Positions 7,915-16,501 of a stretch of 64,000 nucleotides of DNA are shown here, piece after piece. Numbering within the stretch: the first letter of the stretch is position 1; each line of letters begins with the position of its first letter. The position numbers were made by a program, and so were the translations under genes. Under the pieces are notes generated by a model. The model was not told the origin of the DNA, ran no database searches, and saw only the letters and a program-made list of their open reading frames with translations. The DNA comes from Anaerofilum faecale. Lineage in GTDB: Bacteria > Bacillota > Clostridia > Oscillospirales > Ruminococcaceae. The stretch lies in NCBI GenBank assembly GCA_019114265.1, contig DXFV01000033.1, positions 1-64,000 of the forward strand. The letters are read 5' to 3'.

Positions 7915-9081
7915 ATGTGGAAACAGAAAGCCGCGGCCGTGCTGGTGTGCGGGCTGCTGCTGGGGCTGGGGCGGCCCATATTGGCAGGGGAGACGGCGCC
8001 CCGCTTTGAACAGCCGGATTTCGACCTGCCATGCAAGGCCGCCATCCTCATCAGCCAGGATACGGGGGAGATCCTGTATGAAAAAAACGCCGACCAGCAG
8101 CTGCCCATCGCCAGCATCACCAAGGTGATGACCCTGCTGCTCACCTTTGAAGCCATCGACCAGGGCAAAGTGAGCACCGGAGACCTCGTGCCGGTGTCCG
8201 AGCATGCCTACAGCATGGGCGGCAGCCAGATCTGGCTGGAGCCGGGCGAGCAGATGACGCTGGACGAGATGATCCGCGCCATCTGCGTGGCGTCGGCCAA
8301 CGACGCGGCGGTGGCGGTGGCCGAGTTCATCGGCGGCAGCGAGCCGGCTTTCGCCGCCCAGATGAACCAGAAGGCCGCCGAGCTGGGCATGACCAACACC
8401 ACCTTCAAGAACGCCTGCGGGCTGGACGAGGAGGGCCACCTCTCCACCGCGCGGGACGTGGCCGCCATGAGCCGCGCGATCCTGAACGAACACCCCGACA
8501 TCACCCAATACACCACCATCTGGATGGACACGCTGCGGGGCGGCGAGACCCAGCTGGTGAACACGAACAAGCTCCTGCAGCGCTACAACGGCGTCACCGG
8601 CCTGAAGACCGGCACCACCGGGGGAGCGGGCGTCTGCATCACCGCCAGCGCCGAGCGGGACGGCCTGCGCCTGATCGCGGTGGTGCTGGGGGCCGCCAGC
8701 AGCGCCGAGCGCTTCGACGCCGCCACCGCCCTGCTGGACTACGGCTTCTCCACCTTCGAGATGGCGGCCTGCCCCACCCCGGAGAACGCGCCCCAGAGCC
8801 TGCCGGTCACCGGCGGCGTGGCCGAACAGACGGCCCTGTCCTGGCCGCAGCTGCCCGGCGTGCTGGTAAAAAGGGGGGAGGGCGGCGGCCTGTCGGCGCG
8901 GTTCGAGCTGCCGGAAAGCCTCTCCGCCCCGGTGCAGAAGGGGCAGGAGGTGGGATGGCTGATCCTGGACGGGGCCGGGGGAGAACTGGGCCGCTGGCCG
9001 ATCACCGCCGCCGACGAGGTGGGCGGCCGCACCTTCGGCTATATACTGGAACTTTTGGTCAGGAATCTGATCGTGTTGTAG
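7915..9081 (+). CDS. D-alanyl-D-alanine carboxypeptidase (S11 family, PBP5 type)
   Basis: Secreted penicillin-binding protein that trims the terminal D-Ala from peptidoglycan stem peptides. The protein is 388 aa with a Sec signal peptide (basic MWKQK, hydrophobic core, cleavage near residue 24). The active-site triad motifs are complete: S67-I-T-K70, S127-A-N129 and K231-T-G233. A PBP5-like beta-rich C-terminal domain and a short hydrophobic tail (FGYILELLVRNLIVL) probably give membrane association. AAAGGAGG precedes the ATG by 8 bases. It is divergent from mtaB. Regulation is not evident. Confidence 0.93.
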   Translation: MWKQKAAAVLVCGLLLGLGRPILAGETAPRFEQPDFDLPCKAAILISQDTGEILYEKNADQQLPIASITKVMTLLLTFEAIDQGKVSTGDLVPVSEHAYSMGGSQIWLEPGEQMTLDEMIRAICVASANDAAVAVAEFIGGSEPAFAAQMNQKAAELGMTNTTFKNACGLDEEGHLSTARDVAAMSRAILNEHPDITQYTTIWMDTLRGGETQLVNTNKLLQRYNGVTGLKTGTTGGAGVCITASAERDGLRLIAVVLGAASSAERFDAATALLDYGFSTFEMAACPTPENAPQSLPVTGGVAEQTALSWPQLPGVLVKRGEGGGLSARFELPESLSAPVQKGQEVGWLILDGAGGELGRWPITAADEVGGRTFGYILELLVRNLIVL

Positions 9082-9098
9082 AAATATTTGTGCAAACC

Positions 9099-9128
9099 TT
9101 GACATACACCCCCGAAAACGAGTATAGT
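9099..9128 (+). promoter_or_regulatory. Sigma-A promoter for pgi
   Basis: TTGACA-N18-TATAGT lies about 110 bases before the pgi start, giving a long leader. Confidence 0.75.
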
Positions 9129-9134
9129 TATACC

Positions 9135-9240
9135 AAAGCCAGCGGTTGTATTCACTCCGGATGCGAACGCGGGCGAATACAAGATGATCCAAGATTTCCC
9201 GCCCCGGCGGGGAAGATACAAATTAGGGGGGCATTGATCA
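9135..9240 (+). promoter_or_regulatory. Structured leader of pgi
   Basis: The leader contains an 8-bp inverted repeat (TTGTATTC at 9146-9153, GAATACAA at 9175-9182) and a second GC-rich hairpin around CCCGCC/GGCGGG near 9200-9215, just before the AGGGGGG SD. No T run follows either, so control of stability or translation is more likely than termination. No known riboswitch motif is recognised. Confidence 0.3.
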
Positions 9241-10575
9241 ATGAGCGTACGATTCAACGGCAAGCACCTTGCCAAATTCGTGAAGGACAGCGAGTTTGCG
9301 GCGATCTATCCGCAGGTGGAAGCTGCTCACGCGCTGCTGGAAGGCCGCAACGGTCCCGGCAACGATTTCCTGGGGTGGGTAGACCTGCCGGTCAACTACG
9401 ACAAAGAGGAATTCGCCCGCATCAAGCAGGCGGCCGCCAAGATCATCTCCGACACCGACGTGCTGCTGGTGATCGGCATCGGCGGCAGCTATCTGGGTGC
9501 CCGCGCCGCCATCGAGGCAATGGCCGGCTCCCTCTACAACTGCACCTGCAAAAACACCCCGCAGATCCTGTTTGTGGGCAACTCCATCTCCTCCGCTTAT
9601 CTGAACCAGGTGCTGAGCATCTGCGAGGGCAAGCGCGTGAGCCTGAACGTCATCTCCAAGTCCGGCACCACCACCGAGCCGGCCGTGGCGTTCCGCGTGC
9701 TGAAGGAGTACCTGGAAAAGACCGTCGGCAAGGAAGAGGCCAAGAGCCGCATCTACGCCACCACCGACCGTGCCCGCGGCACCCTGAAGGAGCAGGCGGA
9801 CAAGGAAGGCTGGCAGACCTTCGTGGTGCCCGACGACGTGGGCGGCCGTTTCTCGGTGCTCACCGCCGTGGGCCTGCTGCCCATCGCCTGTGCCGGTCTG
9901 GACATCGACAAGCTGATGGAGGGCGCCGCCGCCGCCCGTGAGGCGTTCAGCACCTGCACGCCGGACAACGACTGCTACAAATACGCCGCCGCCCGCAACA
10001 TCCTGTACCGCAAGGGCAAGAAGGTGGAGCTGATGGCCTGCTATGAGCCCGACTTCGCGATGATGAACGAGTGGTACAAGCAGCTGTACGGCGAGAGCGA
10101 GGGCAAGGACCAGAAGGGCCTGATGCCCACCAGCGTGATCTTCTCCACCGACCTGCACTCGATGGGCCAGTTCGTGCAGGACGGCGCCCGCATCATGTTC
10201 GAGACGGTCGTGGACATCAAAAAGCCGCACACCGAGCTGTTCATCGAGAAAGACCCCGCCAACCTGGACGGCCTGAACTTCCTGGCCGATCAGAACATGA
10301 GCGTGGTGAACCGCAAGGCGATGGAGGGCACCATCCTGGCCCACACCGACGGCGGCGTCCCCAACATCGTGCTGGAGGTCGACAGCCTGGGCGAGTTCGA
10401 TCTGGGCTACCTCATCTATTTCTTCGAGCGCGCCTGCGCCATCAGCGGCTACATGCTGGGCGTGAACCCGTTCGACCAGCCCGGCGTGGAGAGCTACAAG
10501 AAAAACATGTTCGCTCTGCTGGGCAAACCCGGCTACGAGGCCCAGAAGGCCGAGCTGGAGGCAAAACTTCGTTAA
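9241..10575 (+). CDS. pgi: Glucose-6-phosphate isomerase
   Basis: Interconverts glucose 6-phosphate and fructose 6-phosphate in glycolysis and gluconeogenesis. Length is 444 aa, the short bacterial form. Signature stretches visible: IGIGGSYLGARA near residues 78-89, the phosphate-binding ISKSGTTTEPA near 138-148, and GGRFSVLTAVGLLP. The ATG follows AGGGGGG by 9 bases. A strong promoter and structured leader precede it, and the small P-loop gene follows after 39 bases, so the two are probably cotranscribed. Confidence 0.96.
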   Translation: MSVRFNGKHLAKFVKDSEFAAIYPQVEAAHALLEGRNGPGNDFLGWVDLPVNYDKEEFARIKQAAAKIISDTDVLLVIGIGGSYLGARAAIEAMAGSLYNCTCKNTPQILFVGNSISSAYLNQVLSICEGKRVSLNVISKSGTTTEPAVAFRVLKEYLEKTVGKEEAKSRIYATTDRARGTLKEQADKEGWQTFVVPDDVGGRFSVLTAVGLLPIACAGLDIDKLMEGAAAAREAFSTCTPDNDCYKYAAARNILYRKGKKVELMACYEPDFAMMNEWYKQLYGESEGKDQKGLMPTSVIFSTDLHSMGQFVQDGARIMFETVVDIKKPHTELFIEKDPANLDGLNFLADQNMSVVNRKAMEGTILAHTDGGVPNIVLEVDSLGEFDLGYLIYFFERACAISGYMLGVNPFDQPGVESYKKNMFALLGKPGYEAQKAELEAKLR

Positions 10576-10614
10576 GCACACCGGACGGTGTAAAAAATAA
10601 GGAGGGTATTCCCT

Positions 10615-11019
10615 ATGATTAAACTCATCATTGGTTCCAAAGGCAGCGGTAAGACCAAGGCCATGATCGAACAGATCAACCATGCGGCGGAAACCACCAG
10701 CGGCAATGTGGTCGTTGTGGAGAAGTCCATGAAGCTGACCTACGACATCACCCATAAGGCCCGCCTGATCGATGCCGATGAATATAAAATCGCCGGCTAC
10801 GACATGCTGTATGGTTTCCTGGGCGGCCTGCTCGCGGGCAACTACGACATCACCGAGCTGTATGTGGACGGCGTGCTGAAGATGGGCAACCACGACCTGG
10901 AGGGCCTGGGCAAGTTCCTGGCCGAGGTGGACGCTCTGGCCGGCGACAACGTGAAGGTGACCGTCACCGTTTCGGCCGACGCCTCCGCGCTGCCCGAGAG
11001 CGTGAAGAAATACGCCTGA
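10615..11019 (+). CDS. Small P-loop protein of unknown function
   Basis: A 134-aa cytoplasmic protein whose N-terminus IIGSKGSGKTKAMIE is a textbook Walker A motif (GxxGxGKT). A hydrophobic strand ending in acidic residues (TELYVDGV) may serve as Walker B, but no helicase, kinase or transport signature is present. No membrane segment is evident. It is shorter than most P-loop NTPase domains, which raises the possibility of a minimal NTPase or a regulatory nucleotide-binding protein. Its position 39 bases behind pgi suggests cotranscription. AAGGAGGG lies 8 bases before the ATG. Function unknown. Confidence 0.8.
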   Translation: MIKLIIGSKGSGKTKAMIEQINHAAETTSGNVVVVEKSMKLTYDITHKARLIDADEYKIAGYDMLYGFLGGLLAGNYDITELYVDGVLKMGNHDLEGLGKFLAEVDALAGDNVKVTVTVSADASALPESVKKYA

Positions 11020-11052
11020 TTCCGGGCGCGATCCCACCTGTATGCTGTACCG

Positions 11053-11080
11053 GGCAGGGGCCGAAAGGTCCCTGCCTTTG
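11053..11080 (+). terminator. Possible terminator after the P-loop gene
   Basis: A 10-bp stem (GGCAGGGGCC/GGTCCCTGCC) with a GAAA loop is followed only by TTTGG, so the U tract is weak. Confidence 0.5.
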
Positions 11081-11150
11081 GCATGAAACAGCGATGGTGG
11101 GCATTTATCCAAGGCAAAAGTAATTTTTGCATAAATTTCCGGGAATCCTA

Positions 11151-11179
11151 TTGACAAGGGCAAAATTTGCAGGTATAAT
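11151..11179 (+). promoter_or_regulatory. Consensus sigma-A promoter for yceD-rpmF
   Basis: Perfect TTGACA-N17-TATAAT lies 27 bases before the yceD start. Confidence 0.92.
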
Positions 11180-11205
11180 AGCAAAGCGACCTTTTGAGGT
11201 GAGAT

Positions 11206-11697
11206 ATGCAGTTCGATTTGTTTCAATTCATCACACGCGCCGCCCAGCCTGCCGAGCGCACGTTCACGCTGGAGATCGGCGAGGGATGGTTCTCAGACTA
11301 TTCCATTGCCGAGCCCGTGCAGGTGCATTTCACGGTACAGCACGAGGGGACGAGCCGGGTCAAGCTGGCGATGTGGTTCGATGTACAGACGAATGCCGAA
11401 TGTGCGCGCTGCCTTGAGCCGGTCACAAATACCTATCAGATCCGTCAGGAATACATGACGAGTCTGGAAGAGTTGCAAAGCGATCTGTGCGATCTGCCGG
11501 TGTCGGGAAGGGGAATGCTGGATGTGAACCAGCTGGCTCTGTCCGAGATCAGCCTGCAGGTGCCGCAGGTGGTGCTGTGCAGCGAAGACTGTCAAGGGCT
11601 TTGCCCCGTCTGCGGCAGCCCCCGAAAGCTGGGCTGCGGCTGTGTTGAGCAGTCGGCAGACGAACGGCTTTCAATTTTTGACCAACTGCTAAGTTAG
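11206..11697 (+). CDS. yceD: YceD family protein (DUF177)
   Basis: Small cytoplasmic protein (163 aa) of the DUF177/YceD family, almost always encoded directly before rpmF. In bacteria it is linked to 23S rRNA accumulation, and in chloroplasts to 23S processing (family knowledge). Cysteine pairs are visible: CARC near residue 66, and CSEDCQGLCPVCG plus the GCGC stretch near the C-terminus, suggesting a zinc-binding fold. The ATG has GAGGTGA 3 bases upstream. It is cotranscribed with rpmF from the perfect promoter at 11151. Confidence 0.9.
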   Translation: MQFDLFQFITRAAQPAERTFTLEIGEGWFSDYSIAEPVQVHFTVQHEGTSRVKLAMWFDVQTNAECARCLEPVTNTYQIRQEYMTSLEELQSDLCDLPVSGRGMLDVNQLALSEISLQVPQVVLCSEDCQGLCPVCGSPRKLGCGCVEQSADERLSIFDQLLS

Positions 11698-11724
11698 GAT
11701 TCACACAATGAGGAGGTGCTTACA

Positions 11725-11907
11725 GTGGCAGTACCGAAGAGAAAGGTTTCCAAGGCACGTCGTGATAAACGTCGCTCCTCCGTGTGGAAGCTGGACGCCC
11801 CCGCGCTTGTGAAATGCAGCCAGTGCGGTGAGTACAAACTTCCCCACCAGGTTTGCGGCAATTGCGGCTACTACAAGGGCAAGGAAATCGTAAAGAAGGA
11901 AGCGTAA
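11725..11907 (+). CDS. rpmF: 50S ribosomal protein L32
   Basis: Ribosomal protein of 60 aa with the universal MAVPKRKVSKARRDKRR start. It has an intact zinc ribbon (C31-xx-C34, C44-xx-C47), that is, the zinc-dependent form. The GTG at 11725 is chosen because AGGAGG ends 8 bases upstream and the residue after it gives the family N-terminus. An in-frame GTG at 11716 overlaps the SD and is rejected. Confidence 0.96.
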   Translation: MAVPKRKVSKARRDKRRSSVWKLDAPALVKCSQCGEYKLPHQVCGNCGYYKGKEIVKKEA

Positions 11908-11925
11908 GTCACATCGCTTCCCGAA

Positions 11926-11962
11926 ACAGAAGGGGAGGGGAAACCTTCCCCTTTTCTGTTGT
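11926..11962 (+). terminator. Probable terminator or attenuator after rpmF
   Basis: Imperfect arms ACAGAAGGGGAGG and CCTTCCCCTTTTCTGT form a hairpin with bulges. The U-rich part lies in the 3' arm, so strength is uncertain. Confidence 0.4.
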
Positions 11963-11998
11963 ATCCGGCGGCATCTCCGCCGCAGAACAGGAGGACAC

Positions 11999-13306
11999 AT
12001 GGCGGTAAAGATCGCATCGGTAGAAAACGGCTCGGCAGCCCAGGCGGCCGGCCTGGAAGCGGGGATGGTGCTGCTGTCGGCCGACGGCAATGCCATCAAC
12101 GATATGCTGGACTATGAATTCTACACCTCGGCGCCCCGGCTGGAACTGGCGGTGAGCATGGGGGAAAAACTGGAATATGTGACGGTGGAAAAGGAGGAAT
12201 ACCAGCCGCTGGGCTGCAACTTCGAGCGCTACCTCATCGACGAGCAGCACTCCTGCAAAAACCACTGCATGTTCTGCTTCATCGACCAGCTTCCCCCGGG
12301 CCTGCGCAAAAGCCTCTATTTCAAGGACGACGACGAGCGGCTCAGCTTCCTGTTCGGCAACTACATCACCCTCACCAACCTCAACGAACACGAGGTGCAG
12401 CGCATCAAGGACATGCGCATCTCCCCCATCAATATCTCGGTGCACACCACCGACCCGGACCTGCGGGTGCGGATGATGGCCAACAAGAGGGCCGGCGAGA
12501 CGCTGCGCTATCTGGACGAATTTGCCGCCGCCGGCATCGAGATGAACTGCCAGCTGGTGCTGTGCCGCGGCATCAACGACGGCGAAAAGCTGCGCGAGAG
12601 CCTCACGAAGCTCATCAGCCTGTATCCGGCGGTGCAGAGCATCGCCGCGGTCCCGGCCGGCCTCACCGATTACCGCAAGGGCCTGTACAAGCTGGAGGCC
12701 TACGATGCCGCCACCGCCGCCGAAACGCTGGACATCCTGGAGGAGTTCGGCAGCGCCTGTGTGGAGAAGCTGGGCGTGCGCCTGGTCTACCCGGCCGACG
12801 AATGGTTCCTTCTGTCGGGGCGCCCCATCCCGGGCGGCGACTATTATGATGAGTACCGTCAGCTGGAAAACGGCGTAGGCATGTGGCGTTTGTTCCACGA
12901 CACCTTCATCGCCGAGCTGGAAGCCAGCCGCCGGCTGCTGCTGCCGCGCCAGATCGACCTGGTCACCGGCACGATGGCGGCGCCGCTGCTGCAGAGCCTC
13001 GCCGAAGCCGCCTGCAAAAAGCATCGCGCGCTCAAAGCCACGGTGCACCCCATCAAAAACAACTTCTTCGGCGGCAACGTGGGCGTGGCGGGCCTGGTCA
13101 CCGGCACCGACATCATCGCCCAGTGCCGCGGCAGGCTGCAGAGCAAGCTGCTGGGCATCCCGGAAGTGATGCTGCGCACCGAGCAGGACATGTTCCTGGA
13201 CGACGTCACCATCGCGCAGCTGGAAAAGGAGCTGAAGGTGAAGGTGAAGATCATCCCGGCCGACGGGGCGGCGGCCCTGCGCGCGATCCTGGGGCTGAAA
13301 GACTGA
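11999..13306 (+). CDS. DUF512 radical SAM protein with N-terminal PDZ-like domain
   Basis: A 435-aa protein in three parts: a PDZ-like N-terminus (residues 1-65, GSAAQAAGLEAGMVLLSADG), a radical SAM core with the cluster motif CKNHCMFC near residues 83-90, and the C-terminal DUF512 domain (NNFFGGNVGVAGLVTGTDI). The family is widespread in Clostridia and usually sits beside der, as here (33 bases). The conserved linkage to a ribosome-assembly GTPase suggests a role around RNA or ribosome maturation, but the reaction is unknown. AGGAGG lies 7 bases before the ATG. Confidence 0.88.
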   Translation: MAVKIASVENGSAAQAAGLEAGMVLLSADGNAINDMLDYEFYTSAPRLELAVSMGEKLEYVTVEKEEYQPLGCNFERYLIDEQHSCKNHCMFCFIDQLPPGLRKSLYFKDDDERLSFLFGNYITLTNLNEHEVQRIKDMRISPINISVHTTDPDLRVRMMANKRAGETLRYLDEFAAAGIEMNCQLVLCRGINDGEKLRESLTKLISLYPAVQSIAAVPAGLTDYRKGLYKLEAYDAATAAETLDILEEFGSACVEKLGVRLVYPADEWFLLSGRPIPGGDYYDEYRQLENGVGMWRLFHDTFIAELEASRRLLLPRQIDLVTGTMAAPLLQSLAEAACKKHRALKATVHPIKNNFFGGNVGVAGLVTGTDIIAQCRGRLQSKLLGIPEVMLRTEQDMFLDDVTIAQLEKELKVKVKIIPADGAAALRAILGLKD

Positions 13307-13338
13307 CACAATACCAACAAAAAGGAGGCAAGAGGGGA

Positions 13339-14666
13339 ATGGCAAAACCCATCGTAGCCATTGTGGGGCGGCCCAATGTGGGCAAATCGACCCTGTTCAA
13401 TAAACTCATCGGCCAGCGTCTGGCCATCGTCGAGGACACCCCCGGCGTCACCCGCGACCGCATCTACGGCACCTGCGAGTGGCAGAACCGGCAGGTGCTG
13501 CTGGTGGATACCGGCGGCATCGAGCCGTCCATCGACGACGGCATTCTGCTGCATATGCGCCAGCAGGCACAGCTGCCATCGACACCGCGCAGGTCATCAT
13601 CTTCGTCACCGACCTGCGCAGCGGCGTCACCGCACAGGACCAGGACATCGCCGCCATGCTGATGCACAGCGGCAAGCCGGTGGTACTGGCGGTGAACAAG
13701 GTGGACACGCTCGGCGATCCCCCGCTGGAACTGTACGACTTCTATGCGCTGGGCCTGGGCGAGCCGTACCCCGTCAGCTCGGTGCACGGTCACGGCACCG
13801 GCGATCTGCTGGACGAGGTGTACAGCCATCTGTCCTTCGAGGACGAGTCCGAGCAGGAGGACGACCGCATCAGCGTGGCCGTGATCGGACGTCCCAACGT
13901 GGGAAAATCCAGCCTGGTGAACTTCATCCTGGGCGAGGAGCGCATGATCGTGGCCAACGAGGCCGGCACCACCCGCGATGCGATCGACTCGGAGGTGGAG
14001 AACCAGCACGGCAAATTCATCTTCACCGACACCGCCGGCCTGCGCAAGCGCGGCAAGGTGGAGGAGGGCGTGGAGCGGTTCAGCGTGCTGCGCAGCCTGG
14101 CAGCGGTGGAGCGCAGCCGGGTGTGCGTCATCATGATCGACGCCACCGAAGGCTTCACCGAGCAGGACAGCAAGGTGGCCGGCTTCGCCCACGAGCAGGG
14201 CAAGGCCTGCATCATCGCGGTGAACAAGTGGGATGCGGTGGAAAAGGACGACAAGACGATGGATGTCATGCGCAAAAAGCTGATGAACGATTTCAGCTTC
14301 ATGAACTATGCGCCTATCATCTTCATCTCGGCCAAGACCGGCCAGCGCGTCGACCGCCTGTTCGACCTCATCAAATACGTGGACGAGCAGAACGCTCTGC
14401 GCGTGACCACCGGCGTGCTGAACGAGCTGCTGGCGCGTGCCACTGCGCGCGTGCAGCCGCCCAGCGACAAGGGCAAGCGTCTGAAGATTTACTATATGAC
14501 CCAGATCTCCACCCGCCCGCCCACCTTTGTGTGTTTTGTGAATTCCAAGCAGCTGTTCCATTTTTCTTACCAGCGGTATATCGAGAACCAGATCCGGGCC
14601 ACCTTTGGCCTGGAGGGCACTCCTGTTCGTATCATCGCGCGCGAACGCGGTGAAGGCAAAGGCTGA
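13339..14666 (+). pseudogene. der: GTPase Der (EngA), reading frame broken by a one-base deletion
   Basis: Der is an essential double-GTPase needed for 50S ribosome assembly. Residues 1-79 read in one frame (GRPNVGKST P-loop, DTGGI) up to the CTG codon at 13573-13575. The rest continues in another frame from ATC at 13578 (NKVD, second P-loop GRPNVGKSS, DTAGL, NKWD, KH-like C-terminus). The junction CAGCTGCCATC would be in frame if it read CAGCTGGCCATC, so a single G appears to be missing. The repaired product is 442 aa, normal for Der, with no other damage. No slippery heptamer is present. A sequencing or assembly error is more likely than a true null, because the gene is essential elsewhere and intact otherwise. 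AAAGGAGG precedes the ATG. Confidence 0.9.
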
Positions 14667-14692
14667 CAGATAAAGAAAGGCGGAGATGGATC

Positions 14693-15343
14693 ATGTGGAC
14701 AACAACGATGGTGCTGTGCGGCGTCGGAGTGCTTGCGGAGGCGTATCTGCTGGGCAGCATCAACTTTGGTGTGGTGGTCAGCAGGCTGCTCTACCACGAA
14801 GACGTGCGCACAAAGGGCAGCGGCAACGCGGGCACCACCAATATCCTGCGCACCTACGGCAAAAAGGCGGCGGCGCTCACCCTGGCCGGAGACATCGGCA
14901 AGGGGGTGGCGGCGGTGCTGTTGGGCAAGCTGATCTTTGCGCTGGCCATCGGTCCCGAAGCGGCCCTCTACGGCGGATACCTGGCCTCCATTGCGGCGGT
15001 GTGCGGACATCTGTGGCCGATCTGGTTCGGCTTCAAGGGAGGCAAGGGGGTCGCGGTCGCGGCCGGCGCCATCCTGGCTACCCAGCCGCCGGTCGTGCTC
15101 GCGCTGGCAGTCGTCTTTTTTGCGCTGGCATTCTCCACCCGCATCGTCAGCCTGTCCAGCATCGTGGTGGCGGCGCTGTATCCTGTGTTCACCGGCCTGT
15201 GGTCGTGGTATCGGGGGTATGATGTCTGGTTCACCACCGTGTTCGCAGCGGCCATGGGCCTGCTGGTGATCTGGATGCACCGCGCCAACATCGCGCGTCT
15301 GCTGAACGGCACCGAGTACAAGTTCGGCGAAAAGAAAAAGTGA
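14693..15343 (+). CDS. plsY: Glycerol-3-phosphate acyltransferase PlsY
   Basis: Membrane enzyme that acylates glycerol 3-phosphate from acyl-phosphate, starting phospholipid synthesis. The protein is 216 aa with about five hydrophobic helices. The three conserved motifs are present: GSINFG near residue 22, KGSGNAGTTNILRTYG (motif 1) near residues 42-57, and GHLWPIWFGFKGGKGVA in the middle. It follows der by 26 bases, a common arrangement in Clostridia. The ATG at 14693 has AAAGGCGGAG upstream; an ATG at 14687 is in another frame. A strong terminator closes the unit. Confidence 0.95.
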   Translation: MWTTTMVLCGVGVLAEAYLLGSINFGVVVSRLLYHEDVRTKGSGNAGTTNILRTYGKKAAALTLAGDIGKGVAAVLLGKLIFALAIGPEAALYGGYLASIAAVCGHLWPIWFGFKGGKGVAVAAGAILATQPPVVLALAVVFFALAFSTRIVSLSSIVVAALYPVFTGLWSWYRGYDVWFTTVFAAAMGLLVIWMHRANIARLLNGTEYKFGEKKK

Positions 15344-15356
15344 TCCCTTCCCACAG

Positions 15357-15418
15357 GCGCCCCGCCGCGCAGAACCCTGGAATCGCAGAAATTCCGGGGC
15401 TGCGCGGCGGGGCGCTTT
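15357..15418 (+). terminator. Large Rho-independent terminator after plsY
   Basis: A perfect 16-bp GC stem (GCGCCCCGCCGCGCAG with its complement) encloses an inner hairpin and ends in TTTG. It is very stable, but the U tract is short. Confidence 0.75.
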
Positions 15419-15473
15419 GCAGAACGGAGGCGGCAAAAAACGGCCTTTTTTCACAAAAAAATCGTGTTCGTCA

Positions 15474-15502
15474 TTGAAAAACCGTCTGAAATAGATTATA
15501 AT
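15474..15502 (+). promoter_or_regulatory. Sigma-A promoter for the membrane/secreted protein pair
   Basis: TTGAAA-N17-TATAAT lies about 117 bases upstream of the TTG start at 15619. Confidence 0.8.
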
Positions 15503-15618
15503 AAAAGCCGTAAAAATATATCTGTGGCCGTTTTGTCAAAGCGGGTCCGTCTGTGGGGATCTTCCGCTCCAGATGGGCCGCAAGCGGGAATGGGCTGGAA
15601 AGAGAAGGGGGAGACTTT

Positions 15619-16050
15619 TTGACAAAGCAGTTAAATGAGTATTTGCGCCAGGCCAAAAAGAACCTGTGCTGCGAAAAAGAGGCGCAGGCCGTTTTTGAAC
15701 AGCGGGTTCAAACGGCGGTCCGCGATATACAGGCTGAGCACCCGGATGTATCCTGGGAGCAGTGTGTGGAAATTTTGGGCACCCCGGAACAGATGGCCGA
15801 GGAATACATGCAGGAATTTTCGCCGGAGTATATCAGCGGATACCGGAAAAAACAGCAAAGAAAATGGGGATACGGCATCGCCGCGGCTGTTCTGGCAATC
15901 GTTGTGCTGGCAGTGGTGGCAGGCTATTGGTGGTTTGTCAAATCAACACATGTGGTGGATGTGCAGACCACGATTTCCGACGCAGGGAATGTCGGTGATG
16001 TGCAGAGTATCCCGAATTTACTACAGGAAGATCAGGAGGAATCAGAATGA
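15619..16050 (+). CDS. Small single-pass membrane protein (DUF6120-like)
   Basis: A 143-aa protein with a charged helical N-terminal domain (residues 1-80, pattern EYLRQAKKNL ... WEQCVEILGTPEQMAEEYM). One membrane helix (about 86-108, GIAAAVLAIVVLAVVAGYWW) and a short acidic extracytoplasmic tail follow. The N-terminal part resembles the helical domains of DUF1700/HAAS and DUF6120 proteins; I am not certain of the family. The TTG at 15619 is preferred because AAGGGGGAG lies about 6 bases upstream; a longer frame from 15553 lacks an SD. Its stop overlaps the next ATG (ATGA), so the pair is translationally coupled. Confidence 0.75.
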   Translation: MTKQLNEYLRQAKKNLCCEKEAQAVFEQRVQTAVRDIQAEHPDVSWEQCVEILGTPEQMAEEYMQEFSPEYISGYRKKQQRKWGYGIAAAVLAIVVLAVVAGYWWFVKSTHVVDVQTTISDAGNVGDVQSIPNLLQEDQEESE

Positions 16051-16487
16051 AACGTTTTTTCGCACTTTTGATGGCAGCTGTGATGCTGGTCGGCATGGCG
16101 GTGCCCGCGTTGGCCGGTCAGCAGACGGTGGTGGACCTGGGCGAAGAGGATCTGGGCAACGGCATCACCTGTAAGTCCACCCTTGTCATCGAGGAGAATC
16201 TCACCCGCGCCTCGCAGAAATGCGGCTATGTCATCAGGGAGTATTCCTATCAGGGGGAATGGATCGGCAGTGTTCAGCTGAACGGCTGCTTTACATACGA
16301 CGGCAAAACTGCAACCGCCACGCAGGTCAGCGCCTACCACTCCACCGCCTCCGGCTGGAATTATGGCGGCGAGAAAACATGGTGCAGCGGCAACAGCGTG
16401 AACCTGACGGCGCGCTTTACCCACTGGGGCAGTCCGGTTGAGGTAAGCGCGAAGTTGTCCTGCTCTCCCACCGGTGTTTTGAGCTGA
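16047..16487 (+). CDS. Secreted cysteine-containing protein of unknown function
   Basis: A 146-aa protein with a clear Sec signal peptide (MKRFFALLMAAVMLVGMAVPALA, cleavage after ALA near residue 23). The mature part is about 120 aa, rich in Ser, Thr, Gly and aromatic residues, with five cysteines, and looks like a small beta-sandwich. No catalytic motif or surface anchor is recognised. It is coupled to the upstream membrane protein by a 4-base overlap, which suggests the two act together at the cell surface (inference). Family not recognised. Confidence 0.75.
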   Translation: MKRFFALLMAAVMLVGMAVPALAGQQTVVDLGEEDLGNGITCKSTLVIEENLTRASQKCGYVIREYSYQGEWIGSVQLNGCFTYDGKTATATQVSAYHSTASGWNYGGEKTWCSGNSVNLTARFTHWGSPVEVSAKLSCSPTGVLS

Positions 16488-16501
16488 GGACCATTTTCTG
16501 C

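Noticed and set aside
13555..13595. Programmed -1 frameshift in der
   Set aside because: The junction GCACAGCTGCCATC has no X-XXY-YYZ slippery heptamer and no downstream pseudoknot is evident; a missing G explains it better.
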